From: CAYGZA01 sp964354135
GTDB lineage: Bacteria; Planctomycetota; Planctomycetia; Pirellulales; Thermoguttaceae
Assembly: GCA_964354135.1 (NCBI GenBank)
Contig: CAYGZA010000025.1
Coordinates: 1-33,926 of the forward strand
Direction of reading: 5' to 3'
DNA: 33,926 bases
Both the position numbers and the translations under genes were made by a program. Positions 15,781-24,099 of this stretch are shown here, piece after piece. Each line of letters begins with the position of its first letter. Position 1 is the stretch's first letter. A model generated the notes under the pieces. It was not told the DNA's origin, did not search any database, and saw only the letters and a list, made by a program, of their open reading frames with translations.

Positions 15781-16230
15781 GTGGAAGCTGTCCTTTTGAT
15801 CGGCCTGCAAGCCTCGGGCAAGACGACGTTCTACCGGGAACGGTTCTTCAACACCCATGTGAGGATCAACCTCGACATGCTGAAGACCCGCCATCGAGAG
15901 AAGCGTCTGTTGCACGTCTGCCTGGAAACGCACCAGCCGTTTGTGATCGACAACACGAATCCGACGAAGGAAGAGCGGCGGCCGTATATTGAAGCAGCCA
16001 AGGCGGCAAGATATCGAGTCATCGGCTACTACCTGCAATCGAGGGTGGAGGAGTGCAAATCCCGCAACGAAGGCCGCTGTGAGCCCCAGCAGGTGCCGCT
16101 GGCAGGACTGCTGGGCACCTATAAGAGGATGGAACTTCCAAGCCCAAGCGAAGGCTTTGATGAGCTTTACTACGTGCGGATCAGGGAGGACGGCCGGTTC
16201 ATTGTGGAGGCGTGGTCGGATGAAGTTTGA
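15781..16230 (+). CDS. P-loop kinase, polynucleotide-kinase-like
   Basis: This 149-residue P-loop protein has the Walker A motif GLQASGKT near the N-terminus, RINLDMLKTRHRE, an aspartate-rich strand FVIDNTNPTKEER, and the lid region EECKSRNEGR. The pattern is that of small polynucleotide-kinase-type enzymes, which phosphorylate 5'-hydroxyl ends of RNA or DNA. I chose the GTG at 15781 (GGAG nine bases upstream), which gives the usual short lead VEAVLLIGLQASGK; a TTG at 15763 overlapping the previous stop would add six residues. The gene overlaps the Thg1-like gene by 11 bases. Confidence 0.85.
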   Translation: MEAVLLIGLQASGKTTFYRERFFNTHVRINLDMLKTRHREKRLLHVCLETHQPFVIDNTNPTKEERRPYIEAAKAARYRVIGYYLQSRVEECKSRNEGRCEPQQVPLAGLLGTYKRMELPSPSEGFDELYYVRIREDGRFIVEAWSDEV

Positions 16231-16990
16231 CGAGTTGGATGATCGGATGCGGGTCTTGGAGACGGCGCACGACCTCTGCGTTCTGCCCGGAATCTGGATG
16301 GTCGCCCGGCTGGACGGCCGAGGATTCACCCGGCTGACGAAGGAGACTCACCCGTTCGAGACCCCCTTCGACCCGAGATTCCGGGACATGATGCTCGACA
16401 CGGTGGAGCACCTGATGAACTGCGGGTTCAAGGTGCTCTACGGATACGCCGAAAGCGATGAGATTTCGCTCCTGCTCTCGCAGGATGACGACCGCTACAA
16501 CCGCAAGCTACGGAAACTGATCTCGATCCTGGCCGGGGAAGCCAGCGCCAAGTTCTCGCTCCTGTTGGGCGTTCTGGCCTGTTTCGATTGCCGGGTCTCT
16601 CAGCTTCCCAGCGTCGATCTGGTGATCGACTACTTCCGCTGGCGCAGCGAAGATGCCCATCGCAACGCCTTGAACTCCCACTGCTACTGGGCACTTCGGA
16701 AGTATGGCAAGGGCGTTGAGGAGGCTACGGCTGGGGTCAAAGGGCTCGACACGGCCAAGAAGAACGAACTCCTCTTTCGGCACGGGATCAACTACAACGA
16801 CTTGCCAGGCTGGCAGAAGCGGGGAGTGGGCCTCTACTGGGAGGAATTCGAGCGGGAGGCAGAGAACCCGAAGACCGGCCAGAAGGTCTTGGCCCGCCGC
16901 CGCCGGATTCGCCGAGAGCTTGAACTGCCCCGGAAAGAGGCTTACGACGCCTTCATCCGCCAGGTCATCACCAAGGAACAGGCCCCGTAG
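16220..16990 (+). CDS. Thg1-like protein (tRNA-His guanylyltransferase family)
   Basis: This 256-residue enzyme belongs to the Thg1/TLP family, which adds nucleotides in the 3'-5' direction to 5' ends of RNA. It has the fingerprint ARLDGRGFTRLTK (D32, G33), the second metal site YGYAESDEISLLL (D80, E81), NALNSHCYWALRK and KNELLFRHGINYNDLPGW. Bacterial TLPs generally repair 5'-truncated tRNAs by template-dependent addition rather than adding G-1, which bacteria encode in the gene. The ATG overlaps the kinase stop and has GGAGG nine bases upstream. All catalytic carboxylates are present. Coupling to a 5' kinase fits, because Thg1 activates a 5'-phosphate. Confidence 0.92.
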   Translation: MKFDELDDRMRVLETAHDLCVLPGIWMVARLDGRGFTRLTKETHPFETPFDPRFRDMMLDTVEHLMNCGFKVLYGYAESDEISLLLSQDDDRYNRKLRKLISILAGEASAKFSLLLGVLACFDCRVSQLPSVDLVIDYFRWRSEDAHRNALNSHCYWALRKYGKGVEEATAGVKGLDTAKKNELLFRHGINYNDLPGWQKRGVGLYWEEFEREAENPKTGQKVLARRRRIRRELELPRKEAYDAFIRQVITKEQAP

Positions 16991-17042
16991 GAGACGTGCG
17001 TGACGATCAGCCTGCTGATAGCCAAAACGGATGAGGATCCCC

Positions 17043-17516
17043 GTGAAACCTGAGATCCGCCCGGTCACGAACGGCAGTCAAGCCGAAATCGAGGCCGTCC
17101 GCCGGTTGTTCCTGGAGTATGCCGACTTCCTGGAGGTTGACCTCTGTTTTCAGGACTTTGAGCAAGAACTTGCTGATCTTCCAGGAGCGTATGCACCGCC
17201 GGACGGGCGTCTTCTCCTGGCCGTCGCCGATAATCAGCCGGTCGGTTGCGTGGCCTTGAGGAAGCTGGACGAAGGCATCTGCGAGATGAAGCGGCTCTAT
17301 GTGCAGCCGGGCTTTCGGGGAATGGGCCTGGGGAAAAGGCTGGCCGAAGCCATCGTCAGGGAAGCCCGAGGCATTGGATACCGGGCAATGCGACTGGACA
17401 GCATCGACAGTCTGAAAGAAGCCGCCGCCCTCTATCGATCCTTGGGCTTCGTGGAGATCCCGTCCTACCGGTACAACCCGCTTCCCGGTGCGGTTTTCCT
17501 GGAACTCGTGCTGTGA
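17043..17516 (+). CDS. GNAT family N-acetyltransferase
   Basis: This 157-residue acetyltransferase shows an N-terminal VRRLFLEYADFLEVDLCFQD helix pair, CEMKRLYVQPGFRGMGLGKR as the acetyl-CoA motif (R-G-M-G-L-G), and ALYRSLGFVEIPSYRYNPL near the C-terminus. The GTG start is chosen because GAGG lies seven bases upstream; an ATG at 17031 lacks a ribosome-binding site. The gene follows the Thg1-like gene by 52 bases on the same strand and is probably the last gene of that operon. Whether it works with the repair genes or is a passenger cannot be decided. Confidence 0.8.
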   Translation: MKPEIRPVTNGSQAEIEAVRRLFLEYADFLEVDLCFQDFEQELADLPGAYAPPDGRLLLAVADNQPVGCVALRKLDEGICEMKRLYVQPGFRGMGLGKRLAEAIVREARGIGYRAMRLDSIDSLKEAAALYRSLGFVEIPSYRYNPLPGAVFLELVL

Positions 17517-17529
17517 GGAGCCGACCCGC

Positions 17530-18885
17530 TCATTCCGGCAATCGGCGAGCGGAGCCTTCTCCGTTCCCCGCTTGCGTGGACGCTTGGCTGATGCAATACA
17601 GGTGCGAGTCCGTCCGATAGATCAACTCGTTTCCTGAGATCGCCGGAGACGCTGTGATCCTCTCGCCCAATTCGTTCCTCGCCAGCAACTTGTACTCTCT
17701 CCCCGCCTGCACGACGAAGGTGGTCCCGCCGTTATTGCTCAAGTAGATCCGCCCATCGCTGGCAACCGGCGTGGAGTTGCAGTCGCCGCCTAGCCGCCGC
17801 CGGTAGTCCTCCTCACCTGTCTTCCCATCAAGGCAAGTCAGCACCCCGTTGTCCATCAGGGCGTACAGCAGACCACGGTAGTAAAGCAGCGAAGGCTCCT
17901 GCGGTCCCGGCCTCTGGCTGATCCAGGCTGGGATCGGCGGCTTCCCATCGCCCGTCAGCCGAATGGCGTGGATCTTGCTTTCCCGCCACAATTGCAGGAA
18001 CACCATGCCGTCCCCATAGACGGGGCTGACGATGATCTCGCCATTGAAAGGCCCTTCACCCTCGCCGTATTGCCACAACTTGGCATGGGTGTGGGCGTCA
18101 AAGGCCGTGAGCCGGTTCTTCCCCGGCACGAGGATGTCGGTCTGCCCATGGTGCTTGACGAGCAGCGGGGTCGCATGTGCAGTCCCGATGGGGCGATCCT
18201 TTTTCCAGGCGATCTTGCCGTTCTGCTTGTTCAAGCCGATCAAGTAGCACGGCCCGGTGTGATGGTCCCACGGGAACAGGACAGAATCCTCCAAAACAAG
18301 CGGGCTCAGGTTGTATCCCCAAGCCATCTTGGGATCGCCGAACGTGGGGATGTACCGAGTGACCCAGACCAACTTGCCATCGTGAGAGTAGCGGCCGATG
18401 TCCGCATTGCCAAAGGCGACGTAGACAGCATCTTCCGTGACCGCCGGGGTGTTGACAGCGAGGTTGGATTTCTTGTGGGTCCGCTGGTCCACGCCAAAGC
18501 CGAAGTCGTGCCGCCACAGTTCCTTGCCGTTTTCCCGATCAAACGAGAGCGTCAGAAGCGATTTCTTGCCGCCGTCTTCTCGCTGAGAGGTGATGAACAC
18601 TCGGTGTCCGTAGACCACCGGTGAACTGGTTCCCCATCCTGGCAATCTGACCGACCAGCGGATGTTCTCCGTTTGGCTCCACCGGATCGGAAGGTTTCTG
18701 CCGTCTGCCACGCTGTCTGCGTCTGGTCCCCTCCAGCAAGGCCAGTCGTTGCCGTAGGCAGTATCCTTCCGAAGGCAGGCCCTACTGGTCGGCTGATCGT
18801 CGGCGCTGACCACTGGACCCGAAAGGCCCAGGAGGCTCAGGGCGATCAGGATGCCATAGCGAACGATGGGAGTCATCTGGGTCAT
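17530..18885 (-). CDS. Exported PQQ-like beta-propeller protein
   Basis: This 451-residue protein has a signal peptide (IVRYGILIALSLLGLSGPVVSA) and repeated beta-propeller blades of the PQQ/BamB type. It begins with WPCWRGPDADSVADG and repeats motifs such as WGTSSPVVYGHRVFI, ENGKELWRHD and YVAFGNADIGRY. Planctomycetes have many such proteins; most lack a known function and are not true quinoprotein dehydrogenases. An upstream TTG at 18924 overlaps the stop of the GIY-YIG gene, so translational coupling with a 13-residue longer leader is possible. The gene converges with the GNAT gene, with 13 bases between them and no visible terminator. Confidence 0.85.
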   Translation of the reverse strand: MTQMTPIVRYGILIALSLLGLSGPVVSADDQPTSRACLRKDTAYGNDWPCWRGPDADSVADGRNLPIRWSQTENIRWSVRLPGWGTSSPVVYGHRVFITSQREDGGKKSLLTLSFDRENGKELWRHDFGFGVDQRTHKKSNLAVNTPAVTEDAVYVAFGNADIGRYSHDGKLVWVTRYIPTFGDPKMAWGYNLSPLVLEDSVLFPWDHHTGPCYLIGLNKQNGKIAWKKDRPIGTAHATPLLVKHHGQTDILVPGKNRLTAFDAHTHAKLWQYGEGEGPFNGEIIVSPVYGDGMVFLQLWRESKIHAIRLTGDGKPPIPAWISQRPGPQEPSLLYYRGLLYALMDNGVLTCLDGKTGEEDYRRRLGGDCNSTPVASDGRIYLSNNGGTTFVVQAGREYKLLARNELGERITASPAISGNELIYRTDSHLYCISQASTQAGNGEGSARRLPE

Positions 18886-18920
18886 TTGTCGAAGGCCGGT
18901 GGCGGCACGTGGCGGCTGGG

Positions 18921-19229
18921 TCAATCCCCTTTGGGCAGAGGGTGGGATAGTGCCCTTCGTCTTCGCCCTACCTTTGCGATCAGCGACTCCTTTTCAAGCC
19001 GTGACATGGCCTTGATCGCCGCTTCTCGTTTCAGGGCGAGGCTTTGACTGGCTTGCGACTCCTGGTAGACCAAGGCGACCGGGAGGCGGCTCCGGGTGTA
19101 GCGGGAGGCGGTCCCGGCGTTGTGCTGCTCGCATCGACGGCTAACGTCTTTGGTGATCCCGGTGTACAGCGTCCCGTCGCCGCACCGCAGGAGATAGACG
19201 AACCACTTGGTGGCGGACCTTCTCGCCAT
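18921..19229 (-). CDS. GIY-YIG nuclease domain protein, YhbQ type
   Basis: This 102-residue single-domain protein carries the GIY-YIG core: FVYLLRCGDGTLYTGIT, the catalytic-region Arg in DVSRRCEQH, and the basic KREAAIKAMSRLEKESLI helix. Stand-alone members (YhbQ/UPF0213) are small nucleases implicated in DNA metabolism. Its stop overlaps a possible TTG start of the PQQ-like gene, so they may share a transcript. Confidence 0.85.
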   Translation of the reverse strand: MARRSATKWFVYLLRCGDGTLYTGITKDVSRRCEQHNAGTASRYTRSRLPVALVYQESQASQSLALKREAAIKAMSRLEKESLIAKVGRRRRALSHPLPKGD

Positions 19230-19348
19230 GCCGTTTTGTCGCTACCTTCAGTTGCCCTGTTCCACTTTCCTGAGAGCAGACGGCTCCAAGTCTACTGGAT
19301 GATGTCCCGTGCGACAATCTGCAAAGACGGACTCCGCTGCAAGACCCA

Positions 19349-20605
19349 GTGGCTTGGGATACATACGTTGTGGAGACTGACCGAGAACACATCATCGACC
19401 TTCTACGACTTCTGGCACACTCCCTCGAAAACCCAGTTCTGGACCGTTGCCCCCTGAGCGAAATCGCCGATCTTGGCGACCAAGCAATCCCCTTGCTGAT
19501 CGATGCCCTCACGCACGACGATCCCGTCATCCGTCGAACCGCCGCCCATGCCCTCGGGCAGTTGCGGTCGCCTGTGGACAACAGTCTGGATCTGGAGGCA
19601 GCGGTCCCGCACCTCGAAAGGATGCTTGAGACCGACCCCGACCCCTTGGCTCGGCTCAACGCCGCTGAAGCCCTGTGGTTCATCACTGGGAGCCGGAAGG
19701 TGGTCTCGGCCTTCCTCAAGGGGTTGAGCCATGAAGATGTGAAGGTTCGCAGGTTTGCGGTGACCATGCTCGGATTGGTCGAAGCCGACCTCAACGACAC
19801 TATGCGCCCCCTGACCGCCGCCCTCAGCGACACCGATCCATTCGTCCGTGCCACGGCCGCCGAGGTCTTGGCGATCTACGGTTCGGCCGCTGCCGAGGCG
19901 TTGCCGTCACTGAAACGGCTTCTGGGGGAGGACGAATACACCAGGGTCGTCGCCGTCTACTCGATCCTCTGCATTGACCCGTCAAGGACGCAGGGGCTTG
20001 TGCCAGTGCTGACCGGGGCGTTGAGGAACGGGGACAGAATGGTCCGCCAACGTGCCGCCCAGGTGCTTGGGGAGATCCCTTCGGCTGCTGGAGCCCTTGC
20101 GATCCATTCCTTGATTCAAGCCCTTGACGATGAAGAGGAGGGCGTTCGCTTGGTGGCGCTCAACACACTCCAAAACCTCGGTGAAGCAGCGGCACCAGCC
20201 GTGCCCGCCCTGATCGGAGTCTTGGCGACGAATGACCTCTTGGCACGAGGGATGGCCGCCGATGCACTTGGGGCAATCGGCCCGGCCGCTGAAAAGGCCG
20301 CTCCCAAGTTGCTCCAGTGCCTTCAAGAGCCGGGGAACGACGCTCTGGCGACGTACTTCCGCCTCAGGGCCGCACGGGCTTTGTGGAGAATCCAGGGAGA
20401 GCCCGAACATCTCCTGGCGATTGGGCTGGAATCGATCAGAAGTCCCGAGTGGTGGCGGCGAGGGAGGGGAACGGCGTTCTTGGGCGAGCTTGGGGCTGCG
20501 GGGCGTGCGGCCATTCCTGATCTAAGCCGGTTGTTGAAGGACGAGCATCGGGGAGTGCGGGAGGCCGCCCGACTGGCGCTGGAACAGATCGACCCCACAG
20601 CTTGA
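19349..20605 (+). CDS. HEAT-repeat protein
   Basis: This 418-residue protein consists almost entirely of about nine to ten HEAT/PBS-lyase-type helical repeats, for example DDPVIRRTAAHALGQL, EDVKVRRFAVTMLGLV, TDPFVRATAAEVLAIYG and NGDRMVRQRAAQVLGEI. It has no signal peptide or catalytic motif. Such proteins act as scaffolds or binding platforms. It begins with GTG without a clear ribosome-binding site. Its 3' end meets the next convergent gene with only seven bases between them. Confidence 0.85.
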   Translation: MAWDTYVVETDREHIIDLLRLLAHSLENPVLDRCPLSEIADLGDQAIPLLIDALTHDDPVIRRTAAHALGQLRSPVDNSLDLEAAVPHLERMLETDPDPLARLNAAEALWFITGSRKVVSAFLKGLSHEDVKVRRFAVTMLGLVEADLNDTMRPLTAALSDTDPFVRATAAEVLAIYGSAAAEALPSLKRLLGEDEYTRVVAVYSILCIDPSRTQGLVPVLTGALRNGDRMVRQRAAQVLGEIPSAAGALAIHSLIQALDDEEEGVRLVALNTLQNLGEAAAPAVPALIGVLATNDLLARGMAADALGAIGPAAEKAAPKLLQCLQEPGNDALATYFRLRAARALWRIQGEPEHLLAIGLESIRSPEWWRRGRGTAFLGELGAAGRAAIPDLSRLLKDEHRGVREAARLALEQIDPTA

Positions 20606-20612
20606 CGCTGGT

Positions 20613-21962
20613 TCAGTTTGGGAACGCCTTCCACCGCTTGACCCGTTCCAGATGCTCTTCTGCCAGCCGCTCGCACCTTCCGTCAACGGGACGGCGTGGC
20701 TCGGTTTGGGCTTCACCGTGAATGGTGACCCGCTCTTCGACCTGTCTCCGGGACGGGTCATGGATGTGGACGTGAATGTCGGAGCGGTAGGTCACGTGGC
20801 CGCCACGGTAGCTGAGGACGAACGTGTTGCCCGAGATGTTCAAGGGCTTGGCCTCCGAAACAGCGGGCTTTGGGGGCTCGGGCGGCTTGGGGCTGGAAAT
20901 CGGCTCCTGGGAACGGGGTTGGAGCAGGTCAACCGGGATCGCTGTTCTGCCTTTCTCACCCGTCGCAAGCTGCGACCTCGATGAGACGGGCCCAGTCGTA
21001 AAGCACGCCGAAGCCACTTCCGTTGGTGCCGAGCCACCACCGAGGGACAACAGCAGATTCATCCCCATCGAGAAGAGAACGGCGGCCGAAAACGCACTCG
21101 GCGCTCCAATAAGCCCGCTCCTGAGCATGGCAATGAGGGCGGCGAGGAAAATGCCCAGCCAGCACAGGATCGACAGGCAGATCGATACGAAGCCCGAGTA
21201 AGCCCAAGGCGACAGGGGAAGGAATTGAAGGCCCAATTCCGCTGCGGGAAGGGCTTGAAGGATGACCGCAGCGGCGACCAGCAGAACGATGGTCGAGAGC
21301 ATCGGGCCGCCTTTTGTGCGCCCAACCGTCGCTATCATCAACACCATGGCGGTTCCCACCAGCAGGCCAGCGGCCAAGTAGCCCGTGAATGCCGAGGGGC
21401 CGTGCTGCCAGTAAGTGCTTGGCCAGCCGATCTTGGTGTTGAGGTTGCTCTTCCTGGGCAGAGGGGTTGCCTTATCACGTGCTTCGGCACGGGCAGGTGG
21501 CTGGTGGACGTGGATGTCGCCATCACCGAGGTTGAGAATTACGGTGTTGGCCGAGGAGGTGGGCCTTGGCGGCGGTGGCACCGAGGACCGGGTTTGCAGG
21601 AGGTCAACCTCAACCGTCGTCCTGGCTTTCTCACCGGCCGTGGCATCCGACTCGGATGAGGCTGGAGGGGGAGTGGTCCATTTCGACGACTCGACCTCAA
21701 CTCTCGCTGAACAACCGGTGGCGGTAGCCAAAAGGAGGCACAGCAGGAGAACCACCGACCGGTAGAGGACGGTGCCCAAATCCTCCCAGAGCCGCTCGGC
21801 CTGAGCCTTGGCGATGGCGATATTGTGGGGGCAGAAGGAACTCGGTTCGGGGCGGATCGTGATGATCACAACTCGCTCCTCTCCGGGTGGGGAACCGACC
21901 ACACCCTCGGCAAGGCCGAGGTATCCCACAGGCTGAGCCATCACCTTGTTGCGATTCGACAT
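20613..21962 (-). CDS. Multi-pass membrane protein with duplicated soluble segments
   Basis: This 449-residue protein is of unknown function. An N-terminal cytoplasmic-looking part (RVVIITIRPEPSSFCPHNIAI) leads to a hydrophobic stretch ending in LLLATATGC. A Pro/Ser-rich region, four or five transmembrane helices, and a charged C-terminus follow. Two segments are related: VDLLQTRS, Pro-rich linker, NTVILNLGDGDIHVH; and VDLLQPRS, Pro-rich linker, NTFVLSYRGG, SDIHVHIHD. They flank the membrane domain and point to an internal duplication. I chose the ATG at 21962 because GGGGGA lies eight bases upstream. LLATATGC also resembles a lipobox, so a shorter lipoprotein starting near TTG 21785 is possible. 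Confidence 0.6.
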   Translation of the reverse strand: MSNRNKVMAQPVGYLGLAEGVVGSPPGEERVVIITIRPEPSSFCPHNIAIAKAQAERLWEDLGTVLYRSVVLLLCLLLATATGCSARVEVESSKWTTPPPASSESDATAGEKARTTVEVDLLQTRSSVPPPPRPTSSANTVILNLGDGDIHVHQPPARAEARDKATPLPRKSNLNTKIGWPSTYWQHGPSAFTGYLAAGLLVGTAMVLMIATVGRTKGGPMLSTIVLLVAAAVILQALPAAELGLQFLPLSPWAYSGFVSICLSILCWLGIFLAALIAMLRSGLIGAPSAFSAAVLFSMGMNLLLSLGGGSAPTEVASACFTTGPVSSRSQLATGEKGRTAIPVDLLQPRSQEPISSPKPPEPPKPAVSEAKPLNISGNTFVLSYRGGHVTYRSDIHVHIHDPSRRQVEERVTIHGEAQTEPRRPVDGRCERLAEEHLERVKRWKAFPN

Positions 21963-22082
21963 GGTTTTGTCCCCCAATAGGCTTCACTTCTCCGACTAGC
22001 GCCATCGCTGCTGTTCGGCCCTGTTTGGTGGTGTCCTCTTGGGCACTATACACTGCCGTCATCCGATCTGTCCCTCAATTAG

Positions 22083-22183
22083 TTTTACTGCGCAGGGTCG
22101 CCAATTCCCTACAACCTATTGGGCCGCTAGCAGTGCTGTCAGCACAACCTGTTGACGAATTTGCCAGACCCTGCGCAGTAAAA
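22083..22183. mobile_element. 101-bp MITE-like element with 17-bp terminal inverted repeats
   Basis: The ends are perfect inverted repeats: TTTTACTGCGCAGGGTC at 22083-22099 and its reverse complement at 22167-22183. The direct repeat TTAG flanks both sides (22079-22082 and 22184-22187), as expected for a target-site duplication. TTAG fits the four-base YTAR target of IS5-type elements, though the family is not identified. The interior has no coding capacity. It contains ACAACCTATTG and ACAACCTGTTG as near-identical direct repeats, and the small palindrome GTGCTG-T-CAGCAC at 22133-22145. Confidence 0.7.
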
Positions 22184-22228
22184 TTAGGAGCAAGAAATGT
22201 TTCGGTCGGGACACCAGCGACAGTCGAA

Positions 22229-23986
22229 TTACTCTGCGGCTGGTTTACGACGCTCCAGATGGCGGGAAACGGCACTCTTGGACAACCCGACTTCCCTGGC
22301 GATCTCTCGGATCGTCTTTCCTTCCTCATGCAGCTTGAAAACCCTCTCGACGGTCTTCAGTCCGGTGTATTGCTGCACCGGTTGTGCGAACAGATCGTCC
22401 GGGGCCGTCTCAAAGACGGGTTGCAGTTTCCTCTGAAGTTCCCGAAGTGCTTCAAAAACCTTGCCAAACGGCCGGTTTGTGTAGAGATCCAAGAGATCAT
22501 CAGTCGGCACCGGATGACCGTGACACAGGAACACTCGGGAAATCTCGCCACTCGCCACGTCCCGTATGAGATCCCCTGCTGTCTTCCTCAACTTGCCAAA
22601 GCTGAGCGATGGGAAATCCGGGTAATCGGCTTGAATGCGGTGCGTGAGGTCCGCCCAGCGACGATTGAACGTCTGCCCTCGGTTTCCCCCAGAAGTTTGG
22701 TGGAAGAAGGGTCTCCCCCGTTCGTTGACGACAAGCAGGCTGGTGGGAGTGGCGTTCCCCAGTCGTTCACGCTTCTGTCTTGCCCATTTCAGCACTTCGA
22801 CGGTCTGGGGCCAGAGATACCATTCCCCGTAGACGCCGCTCTTCGGCCTCGCACCAAGGATGTAGCTGTCGTGGGGGCCGGACTCCACGCCGTATACCCG
22901 CCGGATCAGGTCTGCATGAGGATGGCACTGGTGCAAGTACAACTGGCCCATCGTCAGTCGGCCCTGCTCGGCGGCCCCGAAACCGCAATTGATGCCAAGC
23001 AAGAGCAGCAGTCGTTCCAAAGGAGTGGCATACTTGTTCAACAGGGCGAGTTCTTCCGGGGTGTACCGGTCCACCTGGGTTGGAGTGAACCGGGCCTGCC
23101 GCTCTTGGGCGGTTTCTCGCACTCGGGTTTCAAGTTCGTCGAAGTCCTCCGGCTTCTTCCAGCCATACTGGTCGGTTCGACTCAGCCAACGGATGAACCG
23201 TGCCAACTCGGCGATGTGATGCTCGGCGGTCTTCTTAGTGATGGGCCTCGGCGGATCGGAGTTCTTCACCATTGGCCGATTCCGCCAAAGGTTGATCATC
23301 CCCTGCACAGCGTCAAAGGTTGTCAGGCTGGAGAGCGGGGCGTTGTCATGGCGGTCTTTGAGGCGCTGCACGTTGGCGACTCGGGCGAAGCCGTAGGCGG
23401 TCAGCCGGGCGGTCCCCGGTTCCACTGCGGTCTGCTTGATGTGGGCCACGTAAGCGTCCAAAGCATCGTGGAGCATTCCACCGCCACTCTGAGCCTCACC
23501 GGGCGCAAGATTGCCGATCCTAGAGTGCTTTCGTTCCGCAACAGCGACCTGTTGTTCCAGTTCGCCGATCTGCTGTCCGGCGATGCTCCGGGCTTTTTCG
23601 GCCCCGTCCACGTAGGCTTCCGGCTCCTCGGGCACGAACTGCACCATCGGGTAGGCGGCCTGGATTCGGTGGAGGTAGCGGGCGTAGGCTTCAGGAGGAT
23701 TCCCCTTGCGTTCAATAACGACCCGGTAGTTGCCCTTGGCAATCTCGATGCCGATTTTCAAGGTGAGTGGAATCCATGTCGGCGTCCCCTGCCCTGTGTG
23801 GTTCCGCTCAATGTGCTGCCACAACTCGACGAGGCGGTCCTCTCGTCTCATCGCTTGGTCAGGATCGGTCCCCAGATAGAAGAGATGCTGGACGGGCTTC
23901 CCCTGCTCGTTCAGCTTCCACCCAATCCGCCTCGTGAATCGACCCCTGCAATCCGGGGTCCACCGGGTCTTGCTTCTGGTAGGCAT
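22229..23986 (-). CDS. Tyrosine-recombinase-like integrase with C-terminal HTH
   Basis: This 585-residue protein is the likely integrase of the island. The N-terminus (GWKLNEQGKPVQHLFYLGTDP) resembles planctomycete integrases. A core-binding helical domain spans about residues 170-275 and the catalytic domain about 305-520. It contains LRKT (R467), FLCHGH (H489/H491) and LYTNRPF (Y502 as probable nucleophile). The usual first Arg motif is replaced by GINCGFGAAEQGRL, so the catalytic set is atypical. Residues 545-578 form a helix-turn-helix (TIREIAREVGLSKSAVSRHL) fused at the C-terminus. Its position beside the 3' end of ssrA, a classic integration target, supports the role. Confidence 0.8.
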   Translation of the reverse strand: MPTRSKTRWTPDCRGRFTRRIGWKLNEQGKPVQHLFYLGTDPDQAMRREDRLVELWQHIERNHTGQGTPTWIPLTLKIGIEIAKGNYRVVIERKGNPPEAYARYLHRIQAAYPMVQFVPEEPEAYVDGAEKARSIAGQQIGELEQQVAVAERKHSRIGNLAPGEAQSGGGMLHDALDAYVAHIKQTAVEPGTARLTAYGFARVANVQRLKDRHDNAPLSSLTTFDAVQGMINLWRNRPMVKNSDPPRPITKKTAEHHIAELARFIRWLSRTDQYGWKKPEDFDELETRVRETAQERQARFTPTQVDRYTPEELALLNKYATPLERLLLLLGINCGFGAAEQGRLTMGQLYLHQCHPHADLIRRVYGVESGPHDSYILGARPKSGVYGEWYLWPQTVEVLKWARQKRERLGNATPTSLLVVNERGRPFFHQTSGGNRGQTFNRRWADLTHRIQADYPDFPSLSFGKLRKTAGDLIRDVASGEISRVFLCHGHPVPTDDLLDLYTNRPFGKVFEALRELQRKLQPVFETAPDDLFAQPVQQYTGLKTVERVFKLHEEGKTIREIAREVGLSKSAVSRHLERRKPAAE

Positions 23987-24063
23987 CGGGCGAGGCTCGC
24001 TGCAAATGGTGTCATGGATGATATAGACCAGATTCTACCAGTTCAGACGGCCGAACGGAAGCC

Positions 24064-24099
24064 TTATCGCATCCAAGTAGCGCCCAATTATCGCATCCA
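24064..24099. repeat. Direct repeat pair between integrase and ssrA (candidate arm sites)
   Basis: TTATCGCATCCA occurs twice, at 24064-24075 and 24088-24099, 24 bases apart start to start. The repeats lie upstream of the integrase gene and about 90-125 bases from the ssrA 3' end. Repeats of this kind beside attachment sites often bind the integrase arm-binding domain (inference). A nearby inverted pair CGACAAG and CTTGTCG follows. Confidence 0.6.

Noticed and set aside
18885..18924. TTG at 18924 as start of the PQQ-like gene
   Set aside because: It would put 13 polar residues before the signal peptide; the ATG at 18885 gives a normal leader, though coupling to the upstream gene keeps the TTG possible.
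22080..22186. Terminator reading of the 17-bp inverted repeat
   Set aside because: The arms are 67 bases apart, and the exact TTAG flanks fit a transposed element better.
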